DNA of 64,000 nucleotides from Halorussus ruber (GTDB lineage Archaea; Halobacteriota; Halobacteria; Halobacteriales; Haladaptataceae). Position numbers and translations under genes: made by a program. The notes below the pieces were generated by a model. It saw nothing but the letters and a program-made list of their open reading frames with translations, ran no database searches and had not been told where the DNA came from. Below, piece after piece: positions 62,633 to 64,000 of this stretch (within the stretch, counting starts at the first letter, position 1; each line of letters starts with the position of its first letter). The DNA is taken from contig NZ_SBIT01000001.1 of assembly GCF_004765785.1 (NCBI RefSeq), positions 372,001 through 436,000 on the forward strand, given 5' to 3'.

Positions 62633-62684
62633 CGTAATCCGCCGGGGGCACAGCACTTACCCGTGACAGGCCCGTAGCAAAGGT

Positions 62685-62939
62685 GTGAAGACTCCCCAAC
62701 CACTTCGGTCGGCCGCCGACGAAGAGGACGACCTGACCATCGCCCGCCGGGAGTACGACGACGAGAGCGTCGTCACCGTGGACTTCGGCCGAGGCGTCGA
62801 GGCGAAACTCGACATCCTCGGCGACACGGCCATCGTCGTCGCTGGCGACCGGCAGTTCGAGTTCGCGGTCCCCGACGAGGCGACCGAGTTCACGACCAAC
62901 GAGGGCATGCTCGTCATCAGAGAGAAGCGCACCGAGTGA
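62685..62939 (+). CDS. Small haloarchaeal beta-rich protein
   Basis: An 84-residue acidic protein starting at GTG 62685. The order of strands (SVVTVDFGRGVEAKLDILGD, AIVVAGDRQFEFAVPDEA, GMLVIREKR) suggests a small beta-sandwich with some likeness to HSP20-type or DUF7127-type haloarchaeal proteins. Function is unknown. It follows sucCD by 100 nt on the same strand and converges on the MscS-type gene. Confidence 0.7.
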   Translation: MKTPQPLRSAADEEDDLTIARREYDDESVVTVDFGRGVEAKLDILGDTAIVVAGDRQFEFAVPDEATEFTTNEGMLVIREKRTE

Positions 62940-62962
62940 GCGCCTGCGGAGGGTTCTGCGGT

Positions 62963-63535
62963 CTATTCTGGCGACTCTGACGTTGCTGTCGAGTCCGCCG
63001 CCGCGGTCTTTTTGATCCACTTCTCCTCGACAGAGCCGTTGCCGAGGACCACCACGTCGCCGCTTTCGACCTCCAGTCGCGTCTTTCGGAGGCCGATGTC
63101 CAGCACGACGCCCGACACGTCGGCGGTCTCGACCCTGTCGCCGGGGTTGAAGTCCGGGTCTTTCAGGAGGTAGACCCCGGCCACCGTGTCGGCTATCACG
63201 TCCGAGAGGGCGTAACTGACACCCAGCGCGACGAACCCGGTCGCGGTGCCCAGACTCGCCGCGATGTCGCCCATGCCGAGGAGTTTCAGGAAGGTGAGCG
63301 CGGCCCCGAACCAGAGGAACACCGCCGCGACGGTGGCGAACAGGTCGGCGACGAGTTCGTTGTCGGCGTAGACGCGCCCGAGAATCGACCGGACGACCCC
63401 GAGCGTGAGTCGGATGGCGACGTAGGCGACGACCAGAAAGACCAGCGCGGTGAGGAGGCGCGGAATCGCGTCCACGAAAGTCGCCCGGAGGTCGGCGAGG
63501 ACCTCGGCGAGCGGACCGTCCGCTGACACCTGCAT
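62963..63535 (-). CDS. Mechanosensitive ion channel (MscS) family protein
   Basis: A 190-residue small MscS-type channel. Three hydrophobic segments: LLTALVFLVVAYVAIRLTLG (about 27-46), VADLFATVAAVFLWFGAALT (about 62-81) and the pore-lining helix LGTATGFVALGVSYALSDVI (about 95-114). A beta domain follows with LLKDPDFNPGDRVETADVSG and TRLEVESGDVVVLGNG. It relieves turgor under osmotic downshock. It lacks the C-terminal alpha-beta vestibule, ending shortly after the beta domain, which is usual for haloarchaeal short forms. Confidence 0.88.
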   Translation of the reverse strand: MQVSADGPLAEVLADLRATFVDAIPRLLTALVFLVVAYVAIRLTLGVVRSILGRVYADNELVADLFATVAAVFLWFGAALTFLKLLGMGDIAASLGTATGFVALGVSYALSDVIADTVAGVYLLKDPDFNPGDRVETADVSGVVLDIGLRKTRLEVESGDVVVLGNGSVEEKWIKKTAAADSTATSESPE

Positions 63536-63618
63536 GCCGACGTACTACTCGGGCGAGCGACAAGAGGTTTCGGCAGGGGAGAGTCGGAGTCGCGGGGTCG
63601 AACGGCGAGGATTGAGTT

Positions 63619-63726
63619 TCGAAAGTCCTCGCGCGGTTCGCGGTCGCCGGAAGACAAACTGCGTCTTCCGAGGTCACCCTCGCTCCGCTCGCGTGACCGC
63701 GCCCCGCGCTCGCTCTTTCAGTCCAC
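63619..63726 (+). repeat. Composite hairpin element E5
   Basis: Ends TCGAAAGTCCTCGCGCGG and CGCTCTTTCAGTCC match element E2. Inside are two hairpins: CGGAAGAC-AAACTGC-GTCTTCCG (63648-63670) and GGTCACCC-TCGCTCCGCTC-GCGTGACC (63672-63698, one mismatch). The inner part thus joins the AAACYGC-loop and TCGCTTCGCTC-loop families in one element. The remaining 63536-63875 shows no gene. Confidence 0.85.
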
Positions 63727-63875
63727 CAGGAAATCGCCTGTGTCACCGAGCGAAGCAGGTGGTTGGCACGCTGTTCTCAACCACAGTTCCAAAAGAGATG
63801 GAGGACAACTAGACCTATGTCTGAGAAATATACAATTTCTTAGGAAATAGAAAAGTTCCCTAAACCCGCAGAAAC

Positions 63876-64000
63876 CTACCCCTTCAGTTCGCCGAGGCAG
63901 TTCTGGCAGTAGCGCGCGCCGGTCATGTTCGACGCGCCGCAAGTCGAGCAGACGTAGGAGTCGGCGGTGGGGACCGAGTCGCCCGCCGCGGGCGACCCGC
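63876..64000 (-). CDS. C-terminal end of a zinc-ribbon protein (partial)
   Basis: The window ends inside a minus-strand frame whose last 40 or so codons read DSYVCSTCGASNMTGARYCQ then NCLGELKG before a TAG at 63876-63878. Two CxxC pairs form a zinc ribbon at the extreme C-terminus. The rest of the protein lies beyond the window, so its function cannot be told. Confidence 0.6.
   Translation of the reverse strand, partial: GSPAAGDSVPTADSYVCSTCGASNMTGARYCQNCLGELKG

Noticed and set aside
63718-63942. 74-residue minus-strand ORF near the window end
   Set aside because: It overlaps repeat E5 and the true zinc-ribbon frame, and its sequence has no protein-like pattern.

Overview
The window is chromosomal DNA from a haloarchaeon (class Halobacteria). 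The evidence is high-GC acidic coding sequence, an archaeal proteasome alpha subunit next to RNase P proteins Pop5/Rpp14 and Rpp30, ribosomal protein S17e, a coenzyme F420 enzyme (CofD), HalOD1 and bacterio-opsin-activator-type regulators, and Tat-dependent lipoproteins. TATA-like boxes lie about 30 nt before several start codons, as expected for leaderless transcripts. The genus cannot be fixed from sequence reading alone. No rRNA, CRISPR array, transposase or replication origin was seen. There is one tRNA gene, tRNA-Glu(UUC).

Layout. 0-10 kb: a PHP phosphoesterase, a regulator pair (HTH_10 plus HalOD1), DUF309, a double winged-helix regulator, an AstE-like deacylase, then the conserved rnp3 / methyltransferase / rnp2 / psmA group, into which a rhodanese-metallo-beta-lactamase gene has been placed, and an M42 peptidase. 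10-16.5 kb: a GtrA protein, a low-GC patch (lipoprotein and Tat-exported protein), a divergent acyl-CoA dehydrogenase and fused HADH-ECH beta-oxidation pair, and an HNH/NUMOD gene beside tRNA-Glu. 16.6-24.4 kb: a tightly overlapping MoxR / DUF58 / VWA membrane operon. 24.4-34.7 kb: a frameshifted remnant, YjbQ, D-2-hydroxyacid dehydrogenase, small regulators, asd, rps17e, the overlapping cofD / Dus-like / CitG-like / DUF447 operon and a lipoprotein. 34.8-41.5 kb: HD hydrolase, aldehyde dehydrogenase, amidohydrolase, UspA, birA. 41.6-47.6 kb: acyl-CoA carboxylase pccA, pccX and pccB, split by a methyltransferase gene and repeats. 47.6-52.7 kb: two sodium symporters, an SDR and a quinone reductase. 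53-58 kb: a polyol-phosphate-like cluster (TIM-barrel isomerase, nucleotidyltransferase-HAD fusion, GDPD, TagB/TagF-like transferase). 58-64 kb: YchF, small proteins, sucCD, a MscS-type channel and a cut zinc-ribbon gene.

Functional links. birA supplies biotin ligation for PccA, whose carboxyl transfer needs PccB and PccX. The beta-oxidation pair and sucCD fit acyl-CoA and TCA metabolism. The 53-58 kb genes together suggest making, attaching and recycling a glycerol- or polyol-phosphate group on a cell-surface polymer.

The most unusual signal is non-coding. Several families of dispersed hairpins occupy almost every long intergenic gap. Their stems vary with compensatory changes while the loops stay fixed (11-nt loop TCGCTTCGCTC, 7-nt loop AAACYGC, 4-nt loop GAAC). 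Larger composite elements share ends and linkers, and three tandem hairpins lie in frame inside birA.
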